From the NCBI GenBank assembly GCA_024233345.1, contig JACKPT010000005.1, positions 1 to 64,000 on the forward strand: DNA of 64,000 nt. Direction: 5' to 3'. The notes under the pieces are model-generated. The model had not been told where the DNA came from and made no database searches. It saw only the letters and a program-made list of their open reading frames with translations. Position numbers and translations under genes: made by a program. Origin of the DNA: Verrucomicrobiota bacterium (lineage in GTDB: Bacteria; Verrucomicrobiota; Kiritimatiellia; CAIVKH01). The stretch's first letter is position 1. Every line of letters starts with the position of its first letter. Below, piece by piece: positions 8,761 through 16,003 of the stretch.

Positions 8761-8925
8761 TGATTCCGCTTGATGAAGGTGAGGAATAGCTTTGGTCGTG
8801 GAGTCTCTCGGAGATCTATTCGTGGTAGAAACTAGATTCACCGATTACGGGTGTCTGAGACCTAAACAGATCAAGTGGATGACAAAAGAAGAACCCGAAC
8901 AAGAGCCTCCAAGGGACGCAGTACC

Positions 8926-9249
8926 ATGAGCGCATCGCCCCTGAGGCTAGAGACCAAAAAAAATGACAGCGAAGACTACAAATTTACGTCTATCTTGAAG
9001 ATGAAGGAACAGACGTGGCGACCAGTCGAGGCCACGCGCATAGACGACGACATTTACCAGATAACGAAGTACACTGTGATCCCAGATGGCGAAACGTGGC
9101 AATTTGCCCCAGGATCTATCGTTCGCTGTGTCAGTGGCGATTTATCCGGAGACAAATGCCTGATGGCTGGAAGCTGCGAAGAAATGAAGCCCATATTCAT
9201 GTCAGCGTTAATTGCCCTAGTGATTTCGATAGAAAAAGGGGACAGGTAA
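8926..9249 (+). CDS. Hypothetical protein, 3' end abutting the IS200-like element
   Basis: From ATG 8926 the product has 107 residues and looks coding through about residue 85, with the core TWRPVEATRIDDDIYQI, then IPDGETWQFAPGSIVRC. This resembles small single-domain proteins of unknown function with a WxP...DDIYxI...PGxxVRC pattern, but I cannot name a family. The last few codons come from the left end of the duplicated insertion element (starting about 9230), so the natural C-terminus has probably been replaced by the insertion. It lies in the cassette-like region and reads in the same direction as the other genes there. Confidence 0.45.
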   Translation: MSASPLRLETKKNDSEDYKFTSILKMKEQTWRPVEATRIDDDIYQITKYTVIPDGETWQFAPGSIVRCVSGDLSGDKCLMAGSCEEMKPIFMSALIALVISIEKGDR

Positions 9250-9901
9250 TTAGTGGGGCGAAAGACCAAATCCTGCTTGATGCTGTGATGGGACTCGTTG
9301 ATCCAGCGATATTCTGTCTGATTTCCGGGTCATCGCTGCCGCATTGGGCTGATTTCGGCGTCCACTTGAGTGTAGAGGCTCGCTGTACGTCAAAATTATG
9401 CTTCGAGGCAGACCAGGTTCCCCAGATCTTGCCGAGGTGGTGTTGCTTAAATTGTCGGAGCGACCCTGGACTTATTGCGCCGATTCCTGACTCGCGCCAG
9501 GCGCAGAGGTCGCCGTCATGGCGGTTTCGTTCGCCATGGCGATGCGATGGCGGGCCAGGGTTGCTGATGCTTGTGGCCGCTGCGACCTCACTCAGGGAAT
9601 AGGGGGAACCGATGACGGGGATGCCGTCGGTGGTGGCGAACCAGCAGCCAGCGTCCAGGTAGCTGGAGGGCTCCGCTCCGGCGCAGATTTCTCCAGCAAC
9701 ACCATATCCATCTGCGCCTTGAGTTCGGCGAGGTTCTTGAAGCTGAACAGGTGGGCGAGCATGGGCAGGGCATGTTGAGTGACGCTGTCAGCAAAGGGGT
9801 GACGTCCGGACTGGCACCACATTCCGTGGGAGCAGAAGCGGTAGTCGGCGACGCGGCGGACCATACCAGCTCGCACCGGGTTGTTTTCGATATAGGCCCA
9901 G
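9230..9901 (-). mobile_element. Decayed partial copy of the adjacent IS200-like element
   Basis: The 672 bases here are a tandem, degenerate copy of 9902-10575. Both start TAGAAAAAGGGGACAGGTAA and both run into the 3' part of the transposase gene. The left copy has many small insertions and deletions that destroy the reading frame, and it stops abruptly inside the gene at GATATAGGCCCAG, where the second copy begins. It carries no intact gene. Confidence 0.75.
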
Positions 9902-11206
9902 TAGAAAAAGGGGACAGGTAATTAGTGGGGCGAAAGACCAAACCCTGCTTGATGCTGTCATGAGACTCGTTGATCCAGCGATATTCGTCTGATTTCCCGG
10001 GTCATCGCCGCCGCATTGGGGCTGATTTCGGCGTCCACTTGAGTGTAGAGGTCGCTTTATACGTCAAAATTATGCTTCGAAGGCAGACCCTTGCGTTCCC
10101 CAGATCTTGCCGAGGTGGCGTTGCTTGAATTGTCGAGCGACCCTGGGCTTATCCGGCGGCCGATTCCCTGACTCGGCGCCAGGCGCAGAGGTCGCCGTCA
10201 GCGGTTTCGTTCGCCATGGCGATGCGATGGCGGGCCAGGGTTGCTGAGGGCTTGTAGCTGCTCATGACCTCACTCAGGAATAGGCGGGAACCGATGACGA
10301 GGCCGTCGGTCCAGTGGCGAACCCGGCGGCCAACGTCCGTAGTGAAGCCGGAGGGCTCCGCTCCAGCACCGGATTTCTCCAGCAACACCATATCCATCTG
10401 CGCCTTGAGTTCGGCGAGGTTCTTGAAGCTGAACAGGTGGGCGAGCATGGGCAGGGCATGTTGAGTGACGCTGTCAGCAAAGGGGTGACGTCCGGACTGG
10501 CACCACATTCCGTGGGAGCAGAAGCGGTAGTCGGCGACGCGGCGGACCATACCAGCTCGCACCGGGTTGTTTTCGATATAGGCCCAGCACCGCCACACCG
10601 CGAGGCCGGACTCGAGCAGGGTATGTTTGAAGCGCCCGGCCCACAAGGAACCTCGCCGCCGAACCTTCCGGGTTCGATTGAACCAGCAGGTGAAGAGCTG
10701 CTGGAGATGCCGCATGAACCAACTGATGTCCCGGCACCGTGCCTGCCATTGACGACAGGCCTTGCTGCCCGGCTTCAGGGTTCGCTTGCCGTCATGGAAG
10801 TCATTGTAGCGCCGGCATACCTCATCGGGGGAGGGCGATTCAGAGGGGACATGAACGACCAGGTGATAGTGATTGGACATCACCTGATAGGCGATCACGT
10901 CGACCGTATACAGCACACAGACCCGGTGGAGGATTCGGACAAATTGTTCCTTCTCCACCGAGCCAAAGGGCCGGTCGTTGCTGGTCCCCGCAGTCCGGTT
11001 GTAGCAATGGTACCAGGCTGGCTGGCCTTCGAGCTTGATTCGTGGTTGTCTCATCAGCGGTTCCTTTCATAGGGCCCCATGCCCTATATTCCTAAGGAAA
11101 CGAGATGTGCTTTTTTTCGGATAAAAATTTCGACTGAACATCTTCCCCGACCGCTACTCCTTATCGGTTAATTGGTTATGGGGTTGAAGAAATTACCTGT
11201 CCCTTT
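9902..11206 (-). mobile_element. IS200-like / REP-associated transposase element with short inverted ends
   Basis: The element holds one transposase gene on the minus strand. Its left end has GGGACAGGTAATT at 9911-9923 and its right end has the reverse complement at 11191-11203, giving a 13-base inverted end pair in a similar A/T-rich setting. No target duplication is seen. The interval between the transposase start (11054) and the right end holds no gene. The left end is preceded by a decayed tandem copy, so the locus has been duplicated and partly degraded. Confidence 0.7.
10149..11054 (-). CDS. IS200-like (Y1/HUH, REP-associated) transposase
   Basis: A 301-residue protein beginning MRQPRIKLEGQPAWYHCYNR. 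The HUH motif is present as NHYHLVVHV at about residues 61-69, and the tyrosine region reads YIENNPVRAGMV near residue 165, the typical form of the IS200-like/RAYT transposases common in PVC bacteria. These single-strand nucleases cut and join at hairpin ends through the tyrosine. The length is complete and the frame intact, unlike the copy at 9230-9901, so this one may be functional. The ATG at 11054 gives the family's usual N-terminus. Confidence 0.9.
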   Translation of the reverse strand: MRQPRIKLEGQPAWYHCYNRTAGTSNDRPFGSVEKEQFVRILHRVCVLYTVDVIAYQVMSNHYHLVVHVPSESPSPDEVCRRYNDFHDGKRTLKPGSKACRQWQARCRDISWFMRHLQQLFTCWFNRTRKVRRRGSLWAGRFKHTLLESGLAVWRCWAYIENNPVRAGMVRRVADYRFCSHGMWCQSGRHPFADSVTQHALPMLAHLFSFKNLAELKAQMDMVLLEKSGAGAEPSGFTTDVGRRVRHWTDGLVIGSRLFLSEVMSSYKPSATLARHRIAMANETADGDLCAWRRVRESAAG

Positions 11207-11224
11207 CCTCCTATGGGTCAACCG

Positions 11225-11889
11225 GAGGCACCAACCCAGCGGACATGTCGGTGGGCGACGCAGTTGTAGCTTTCGGAGACAACCGCTTGTGGGTTCGGTG
11301 GGGTGCCGTAAACATCTGATAATTGCCGACAATCGAAATCTCAGGAACACCTATCCAGTTTCGTGAAGGCGATTGATTCAGTGATGAAGAGAAAGAGGCC
11401 TAACCACTGAAGCATTGGGACGCTCGATAACTCGCCCAGCCTGTCGTGAAACGAAGAGGAAGATGATGAACAAGTACGATGATGCGGAACCGGGAATATC
11501 GATGCCCTTTGTGGCGAGCCGAGGATCTCCAAGCTGGCGTCGGAGAATGGAGCCGTGGAGCAACTCGGCAAATGGCGCTGCAAGAAGTCTATCACGCACT
11601 TTATCGCCGCATATGCACGACAAAGTATTCCCCGTGAAAGAGTCCGCGTTCCGGGCTACAGTCATTCGGAAGATGTGACGCTGACACGTAAAAGGATCGC
11701 ATTGGGTCGAAGATCGACGACAAACTCAAGCGCGCGTATCAGCGAGATTATCCAGCTAAAGCAATCTCTGATGAGTTTAAGGCGAATTCAAAGATGTACC
11801 TGAAGCGTACTTGACCTATACGAGTTTGACCGGGGACCGAAGTTCGATGAATGGTTGCTTAAGCGGATGCAACAGGGCAGCCAACCATG
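11225..11889 (+). pseudogene. Decayed cassette gene ending at an attC-like site
   Basis: Protein-like sequence is spread over shifting frames. Pieces are GTNPADMSVGDAVVAFGDNR (from about 11226), ISKLASENGAVEQLGKWRCK with ITHFIAAYARQSIPRERV (about 11530-11640), DRIGSKIDDKLKRAYQRDY (about 11695-11750) and the C-terminal YEFDRGPKFDEWLLKRM ending in QQGSQP and a TGA at 11887-11889. At least two frameshifts and several stops separate them, so no intact product is expected. The stop codon lies inside the left arm of the hairpin site at 11879, the usual arrangement for an integron cassette. The family is not recognised; it could be the remnant of more than one gene. Confidence 0.45.
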
Positions 11890-11949
11890 AGGTTCACCGT
11901 ATTCCTCACCCGCTGCGGGTTCGGAATCCGGTGACCTCTGACGTTGGCC
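11879..11949 (+). other. attC-like site 1
   Basis: A 71-base imperfect palindrome between AGCCAAC and GTTGGCC. The stem pairs AGGTTCACCG (11890-11899) with CGGTGACCT (11929-11937), leaving one unpaired T, then ATTCC with GGAAT, then a CCCGC-type tip. AAC/GTT ends and a single extrahelical base are hallmarks of integron attC sites. The stop codon of the upstream pseudogene falls in its left arm and the next gene starts 20 bases after it. Confidence 0.7.
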
Positions 11950-11969
11950 ATAAAGAAAGGAAGTAAAGT

Positions 11970-12374
11970 ATGAAAATGATCACATTAGCGGCATTTGCGC
12001 TCATAACCGGAGCAGTCTTGGTATCAACGGCTCACTCAGGTGAACAAGAGACGCGTATCATATGGGCCGCATTTACAATGGAACCGTCACAGGTTGAGCC
12101 CGCACGCATCATCATTGGCAAGTGCAACAAAGAAATGGTTGATCGTATAACTACTGGGGACAATCAGGCAGATTTCATTCAGATCGACTTCACTGATTCC
12201 TTCCCATTGACAGACGGCATTCCAACCACAGATCAACTTCAGACCCTCACCAAAGAATTGATTCAAGTATCGAAGAACCCTTCAGGCTCCCAAACCTTAC
12301 ACCCACCCATCTACATCCGAACACGAGACATTATTCAGGTCACGATAATTAGTGAAATGATCTTTCTACAATGA
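11970..12374 (+). CDS. Secreted hypothetical protein (cassette gene)
   Basis: A 134-residue protein beginning MKMITLAAFALITGAVLVST, a good Sec signal peptide with likely cleavage after AHS near residue 23. The mature part of about 110 residues has no recognised motif; it contains one Cys (GKCNKEM). A ribosome-binding sequence (AAAGGAAGT) lies just upstream of the ATG. The gene is bracketed by attC-like sites: its start is 20 bases after one and its stop 6 bases before the next, so the unit 11944-12442 has the form of one complete integron cassette. Function unknown. Confidence 0.7.
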   Translation: MKMITLAAFALITGAVLVSTAHSGEQETRIIWAAFTMEPSQVEPARIIIGKCNKEMVDRITTGDNQADFIQIDFTDSFPLTDGIPTTDQLQTLTKELIQVSKNPSGSQTLHPPIYIRTRDIIQVTIISEMIFLQ

Positions 12375-12379
12375 AAAGC

Positions 12380-12448
12380 GGCCAACATGTCCCTGCAGGG
12401 GACGCTGTACCGCTGCGCGGTCAGCGCCCCTAATGGTGGTCGTTCTGC
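12380..12448 (+). other. attC-like site 2
   Basis: A 69-base palindrome between GGCCAAC and GTTCTGC. The stem pairs AGGGGACGCTG (12397-12407) with CAGCGCCCCT (12422-12431), with one unpaired A, and continues into ACCGC-TGC-GCGGT. Its arms AACATGTCCC and GGTGGTCGTTC match those of the site at 51821-51882 on the other strand, linking the two arrays. From 12449 to 12663 no gene or further site is seen. Confidence 0.75.
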
Positions 12449-12663
12449 ACGATGATCATGAATAGAGTACTCAGGGGTCGAACCACAGGTTTCCCTAGAG
12501 TATCAACAGGTTGCAAACGAGATTTGTCCGGAAACAGGGGCTTCGGGGCGTTTTTGGGGCAGGAAAAGAGCTTCTAAGTGCACTGAGGTCTTGAATTCAT
12601 TACGGCATGCCGAGAGGCAATCGAGTTCTTGTGGCCGGGTCGGCCGAAAGCGATTGATTCTTG

Positions 12664-12681
12664 ACGCATGACGTTATGCGT
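12664..12681. promoter_or_regulatory. Palindromic operator candidate of higBA
   Basis: ACGCAT-GACGTT-ATGCGT is a perfect outer dyad 16 bases before the higB start. A TTGACG at 12661 and TATAGC at 12682 flank it as a rough promoter with 15-base spacing. HigA-type antitoxins repress their own operons through such sites, so this is a plausible operator. Confidence 0.5.
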
Positions 12682-12697
12682 TATAGCTTGAGCTGTC

Positions 12698-12979
12698 GTG
12701 ATTGAGAGTTTTGCATGCAAGGAAACAGAGCGTCTTTTCCGGCGGGAGTTTTCCAAACGTTTGCCTACGCATATCCAACAGATCGCGTATCGAAAGCTAA
12801 AGATGCTGAACCGCAGCTCGACCCTTCAGGACCTGAGGGTGCCGCCAGCGAATCGTCTCGAGGCCTTGTCGGGAAACCGAAAGGGCCAGCATAGCATCCG
12901 CATCAATCAGCAATGGCGCATCTGTTTTGAGTGGGTGGATGGAAATGCCCGGAATGTTGAAATCGTGGATTATCATTGA
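12698..12979 (+). CDS. higB: HigB-type toxin (RelE superfamily mRNA interferase)
   Basis: A 93-residue protein (GTG start) with the HigB pattern: MIESFACKETERLF at the N-terminus, LQDLRVPPANRLEALSGNR in the middle and QHSIRINQQWRICFEW towards the end, finishing VEIVDYH. HigB toxins cleave mRNA on the ribosome when the antitoxin is lost. The gene precedes higA by nine bases, the normal higBA order. It follows the last cassette-like unit, but no attC-like site follows the pair, so membership in the array is not shown. Confidence 0.92.
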   Translation: MIESFACKETERLFRREFSKRLPTHIQQIAYRKLKMLNRSSTLQDLRVPPANRLEALSGNRKGQHSIRINQQWRICFEWVDGNARNVEIVDYH

Positions 12980-12988
12980 GGTGAAGAC

Positions 12989-13285
12989 ATGAAAAAAATT
13001 CGACCCGTCCATCCTGGAGAGATTCTGTTCGAGGAGTTTCTCAAACCCCTCAACATCAGCCAAAACCAACTTGGACGCGATCTGGGCGTCTCCCCGCGAC
13101 GCATCAATGAAGTCATCCACGGTAAAAGGAGCATCACGGCGGACACCGCGTTGAGGCTGTCCGTTTACTTCAGCAATTCGGCATCCTTCTGGCTTGGATT
13201 GCAGATGGACTATGATCTTGAAACCGCGGAAGACATGGCAGCGCGGCAAATTCGTAAGGAAGTCAAGCAATTGGCCTTGGCCTGA
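12989..13285 (+). CDS. higA: HigA-type antitoxin (XRE family)
   Basis: A 98-residue helix-turn-helix protein starting MKKIRPVHPGEILFEEFLKP, the standard HigA opening, followed by ISQNQLGRDLGVSPRRINEV as the DNA-binding helices and the FWLGLQMDYDLETA block. It binds and neutralises HigB and represses the operon, probably through the dyad at 12664. A ribosome-binding sequence (GAGGTGAAG) precedes the ATG. Confidence 0.93.
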   Translation: MKKIRPVHPGEILFEEFLKPLNISQNQLGRDLGVSPRRINEVIHGKRSITADTALRLSVYFSNSASFWLGLQMDYDLETAEDMAARQIRKEVKQLALA

Positions 13286-13308
13286 CGGTCTTCAAAAAAG
13301 GAACAACC

Positions 13309-13851
13309 ATGAATGACAGGACAAATGAGATTCTTATCGAGAGCAAGAACCTGACCGCGCTGGGGGTGGTCGTACTCATTCTCGGGATGCTGGCCATGAT
13401 GGCTCCTGGGTTCACCGGGATATCCATCGCCATGCTTCTGGGCATACTGGTGCTTATTGCCGGTGTTGTCCGGATCGTCTGGGCTTTCCACGCCGGCAAT
13501 CTGGGCCGCGGCATCCTGATGTTTCTGTGGGGCGGTCTGACCCTGGCCTGCGGCATTGGTCTGCTTGCCAACCCGATATTTGCCGCCGGTGTTCTCACGA
13601 TGATACTTGTGGTCTATTTCCTTGCGGATGGGGTTGTTGAGTTGATCGCCGGGAGCCAGCGCTGGGGTGCTGGCGGTGGGTGGCTGGTGTTGGGTGGTGC
13701 CATATCGCTGATGCTCGGTGTCATGATCTGGCGGCAGTTCCCCTTGTCAGGACCCTACGCCATGGGCATTTTGCTCGGGATCAAACTTTTCTTTGTCGGT
13801 CTGGTCATGATCACCGGTAGTTCGGCGTTGCGTGCAGCAGCCAAGGTCTGA
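13309..13851 (+). CDS. HdeD-like DUF308 membrane protein
   Basis: A 180-residue protein with six hydrophobic segments in three similar pairs, as in the HdeD/DUF308 family: ALGVVVLILGMLAMMAP, then GILVLIAGVVRIVWAF, then a third repeat near LGGAISLMLGVMIW. HdeD is linked to acid resistance in enterobacteria, but in most phyla the role is unknown. The gene begins 23 bases after higA, so it may be read from the same transcript. The downstream gap holds a MITE-like repeat. Confidence 0.85.
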   Translation: MNDRTNEILIESKNLTALGVVVLILGMLAMMAPGFTGISIAMLLGILVLIAGVVRIVWAFHAGNLGRGILMFLWGGLTLACGIGLLANPIFAAGVLTMILVVYFLADGVVELIAGSQRWGAGGGWLVLGGAISLMLGVMIWRQFPLSGPYAMGILLGIKLFFVGLVMITGSSALRAAAKV

Positions 13852-13854
13852 CCG

Positions 13855-13989
13855 ATCCTGACTTCGGCGTCGCATAGCTCCGCCCTCCACAACCATTTGG
13901 AGGGGCGAGCTATGCGAGCCCGTGATATGATTGATTCAGCTTCACCCATGTGGTGAAGGTAAACCGAGGTCGTTGAGGATCAGGGGCCA
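13855..13989 (+). repeat. MITE-like dispersed repeat, copy 1
   Basis: About 126 bases match 48749-48873 in the same orientation. The inner part is an 18-base stem (CGCATAGCTCCGCCCTCC against GGAGGGGCGAGCTATGCG) around the loop ACAACCATTT, followed by a second hairpin CTTCACC-CATGT-GGTGAAG. The terminal repeats seen in the other copy are imperfect here. No coding capacity. Confidence 0.75.
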
Positions 13990-14053
13990 TCCCGCCATCC
14001 CACACTTTCCGCTTGATTGGCTTGGGTGGGTCGTGTATGCACCTTGCCCAAGT

Positions 14054-14140
14054 GCACCCGTGGTGGAACTGGCAGACACGCAAGATTCAGGTTCTTGTGC
14101 CAGCAATGGCGTGGAGGTTCGACTCCTCTCGGGTGCACCA
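14054..14140 (+). tRNA. tRNA-Leu (CAG), CCA encoded
   Basis: A full cloverleaf with a long variable arm can be drawn. The acceptor GCACCCG pairs with CGGGTGC, the anticodon stem CAAGA/TCTTG encloses loop TTCAGGT with anticodon CAG, and the T arm is GGAGGTTCGACTCC. Discriminator A and the CCA end are encoded. The long variable arm and anticodon identify leucine. Confidence 0.93.
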
Positions 14141-14198
14141 TTTTTTTTGTTCCGATGACTACCGAGATGATCCATCGCGCAAGGAGATACGCCTGACC

Positions 14199-14654
14199 AT
14201 GAACGGTTTTGATCTGTTGGCCGTGATCGGTCTGGGTTGGTCGGCGCGGCGTGGTTACCGCCGTGGCCTGAGCGAGGAGCTGTTCCGCCTGTTGCGACTG
14301 GGGTTGGCGTTATTGGCGGGTACCGGCCTGTACCACTGGGTGGCAGGAGGGTTGGCGGCGATCACACCGCTGAGCGAGGGCCTCTCGCAATCCATCGGAT
14401 TCGCGGGCTCCACGGTGGGGGTCTGGCTGCTGTTATCCCGGCTGCGGCGCCTGCTTCGGCGGACGGTTGAGGACAGGGTTGCCGCGGGTTGGGCCCAAAC
14501 GGGCGGAGCCATTCTCGCAACCGCAAAGTCATTGCTGGCCATTGTGGGCATCGTCGCGACTGCTTATGTTGGTTCGGGCCTGCCCTTCCGGGAGGCGATC
14601 GCTGAAAATTCATGGATCGGGCATGCGATTTCGCGTGTCCTTCCACAACCATAA
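14199..14654 (+). CDS. CvpA-like small membrane protein
   Basis: A 151-residue protein with four predicted membrane segments and the CvpA-type N-terminus FDLLAVIGLGWSARRGYRRG, where the first helix is followed by an R/G-rich turn. CvpA proteins affect envelope integrity and colicin V production in enterobacteria; the role here is unknown. The ATG at 14199 lies nine bases after AAGGAG, which supports this start over the open upstream frame through the tRNA. The next gene starts 11 bases downstream. Confidence 0.75.
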   Translation: MNGFDLLAVIGLGWSARRGYRRGLSEELFRLLRLGLALLAGTGLYHWVAGGLAAITPLSEGLSQSIGFAGSTVGVWLLLSRLRRLLRRTVEDRVAAGWAQTGGAILATAKSLLAIVGIVATAYVGSGLPFREAIAENSWIGHAISRVLPQP

Positions 14655-14665
14655 GGGGATAGACC

Positions 14666-15058
14666 GTGAATGAATTGATTCAGATGCTGGTTTCGCAGTT
14701 GGGTATTGATGCAGGTCAGGCCAAGGGTGGGGCGGGGCTGTTGTTCAGGCTGGCCGAGGACAAATTGGGGGGTGACTTTTCCGCGATTACCAAAGCCCTG
14801 CCCCAGGTCAAGGACCTGATCCAGGCGGCGCCTGCATCCGGTGGCGGGCTGGGCGGAATGCTTGGCGGTCTGGCGTCCTCGCTGGGCGCTGAGAAGCTCG
14901 GAGACCTTGCCCAGCTCGCAGCCGGGTTCAAATCACTGAATCTGGACCCTTCTTTGCTTCAGCAATTTGTTCCCATCGTTCTTGACTATGTCAAGGGAGC
15001 GGTGGGTCCTGAGGCCGCCCAGCTCCTGATGACCGTTCTTGCCGGCAAGGCCTCCTGA
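14666..15058 (+). CDS. DUF2780-like protein
   Basis: A 130-residue GTG-started protein with the DUF2780 layout: MNELIQMLVSQLGIDAGQAK, then GGAGLLFRLAEDKL, a Gly-rich linker (ASGGGLGGMLGGLASSLG) and a helical C-terminus. Members are small proteins of unknown function, some with signal peptides; none is evident here. It follows the CvpA-like gene closely and probably shares its transcript. Confidence 0.7.
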   Translation: MNELIQMLVSQLGIDAGQAKGGAGLLFRLAEDKLGGDFSAITKALPQVKDLIQAAPASGGGLGGMLGGLASSLGAEKLGDLAQLAAGFKSLNLDPSLLQQFVPIVLDYVKGAVGPEAAQLLMTVLAGKAS

Positions 15059-15107
15059 GCCGGATTTTCATTGCCGTTGAGTTCAGAAGGTTCGATTCCG
15101 ATGAAAT

Positions 15108-15124
15108 CGGACCGAAACTGTCGG
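15108..15124. promoter_or_regulatory. Operator candidate 1 of the SUF operon
   Basis: CGGACCGAAACTGTCGG is a partial dyad that matches the site at 15171-15187 at 15 of 17 positions. The two lie 63 bases apart, six helical turns, upstream of the Rrf2-type regulator gene. A TTGATT (15131) and TATCTT (15153) between them could be promoter elements. Autoregulation by the Rrf2 protein is inferred. Confidence 0.5.
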
Positions 15125-15170
15125 ATCTAGTTGATTTCCGTCATTCGATGTGTATCTTGTTTCGGTAATT

Positions 15171-15187
15171 CGGACCAAAACGGTCGG
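15171..15187. promoter_or_regulatory. Operator candidate 2 of the SUF operon
   Basis: CGGACCAAAACGGTCGG has the dyad GACC-AAAAC-GGTC. It ends about nine bases before the preferred regulator start at 15196, so a bound protein would overlap the beginning of the message. Confidence 0.5.
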
Positions 15188-15195
15188 TGTTTAAC

Positions 15196-15630
15196 ATGTT
15201 GATGATCAACCGAAAAGTAGAATATGGCTTGATGGCGGTGCTGTATCTGGCCGACCATGGGGATACGCATATTCTGGCCTCGAAGGAACTGGCGCATCGG
15301 CTGGGTATTCCCGCCGAACTCCTGGGCAAGGTCTTACAGGCCCTGGCCCGGGCAGGTATTGTGGAGGCGGTTCAGGGCGCCCGGGGGGGCTACCAGTTGG
15401 TGCGTTCGATTGACACCCTGACCCTGGGCGACTTCATCGAAGCCATTGAGGGTCCGATCCTGTTGACCAAATGTCAGGTCGATACCGAGCGCTGCGAGCA
15501 ATCTTCCACCTGCTTGATTCGCAGTCCAATGAAAAGTGTACACAGCCGGTTGCATGATTTTTTCCAATCGATACCGATTCGGGATCTCATCGAAAGTCCG
15601 GCGGGAAGCCCGAAAGGAGTCAGGCCATGA
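15196..15630 (+). CDS. Rrf2 family Fe-S cluster-sensing regulator of the SUF operon
   Basis: About 144 residues. The N-terminal winged helix is typical of Rrf2 (RKVEYGLMAVLYLADHG, LAHRLGIPAELLGKVLQAL, then VQGARGGYQLVR). Three cysteines follow in KCQVDTERCEQSSTC, spaced C-x6-C-x5-C, very close to the [2Fe-2S] ligands of IscR. It should sense cluster supply and adjust the operon it heads, probably through the two sites upstream. The start at ATG 15196 is chosen among GTG 15187, ATG 15196 and ATG 15202; none has a clear ribosome-binding site. Its stop overlaps the next start as ATGA. Confidence 0.9.
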   Translation: MLMINRKVEYGLMAVLYLADHGDTHILASKELAHRLGIPAELLGKVLQALARAGIVEAVQGARGGYQLVRSIDTLTLGDFIEAIEGPILLTKCQVDTERCEQSSTCLIRSPMKSVHSRLHDFFQSIPIRDLIESPAGSPKGVRP

Positions 15631-15986
15631 GCGAGCCGCAAGCGAACCAACCCGAACCAACGCCCGACGCTTCGGGCGCGGATACCTGGACCCAGGCACA
15701 GGTTCGAGAGGTATTGAAGACGGTGTTTGACCCGGAACTGCATATTAATATTGTCGATCTGGGCCTGGTGTACGGGATTCAGATCGAGGGGGATCTGATT
15801 CGTATTCAGATGACCCTGACCTCTCCGGGTTGCCCCTATGCGCCGTATCTGCTGCACCTGACCAAGGACACCCTGGTCAACCTGAAGGGCATTCGCGATG
15901 CGGAAATTGAAGTGGTATGGGAGCCGCCGTGGGGGCCGGACAAGATGTCGGAAGAAACCCGTTTGGAATTGGGTTTTGATATTTAA
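15627..15986 (+). CDS. sufT: SufT-like DUF59/MIP18 family protein
   Basis: A 119-residue protein with the DUF59 core: VFDPELHINIVDLGLVYGI, then LTSPGCPY and a C-terminal EVVWEPPWGPDKMSEE. Its DPE and the invariant Cys of GCP are present. SufT-type proteins assist maturation of Fe-S proteins or carry clusters, and they commonly sit in SUF operons. The first 30 residues are a Pro/Ala-rich extension. The start overlaps the regulator stop by four bases and sufC follows after a good ribosome-binding site, so it belongs to the same operon. Confidence 0.9.
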   Translation: MSEPQANQPEPTPDASGADTWTQAQVREVLKTVFDPELHINIVDLGLVYGIQIEGDLIRIQMTLTSPGCPYAPYLLHLTKDTLVNLKGIRDAEIEVVWEPPWGPDKMSEETRLELGFDI

Positions 15987-16003
15987 GAACAAGGAGCAAC
16001 GTG

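Noticed and set aside
11879..12448. CRISPR array made of the repeated palindromes
   Set aside because: The palindromes are spaced by whole genes, differ in sequence and keep only fold and end motifs, and there is no regular spacer pattern or cas gene.
12698..13285. higBA as a proven member of the plus-strand cassette array
   Set aside because: Toxin-antitoxin pairs are common in cassette arrays, but no attC-like site follows higA and 250 bases separate it from the last site.
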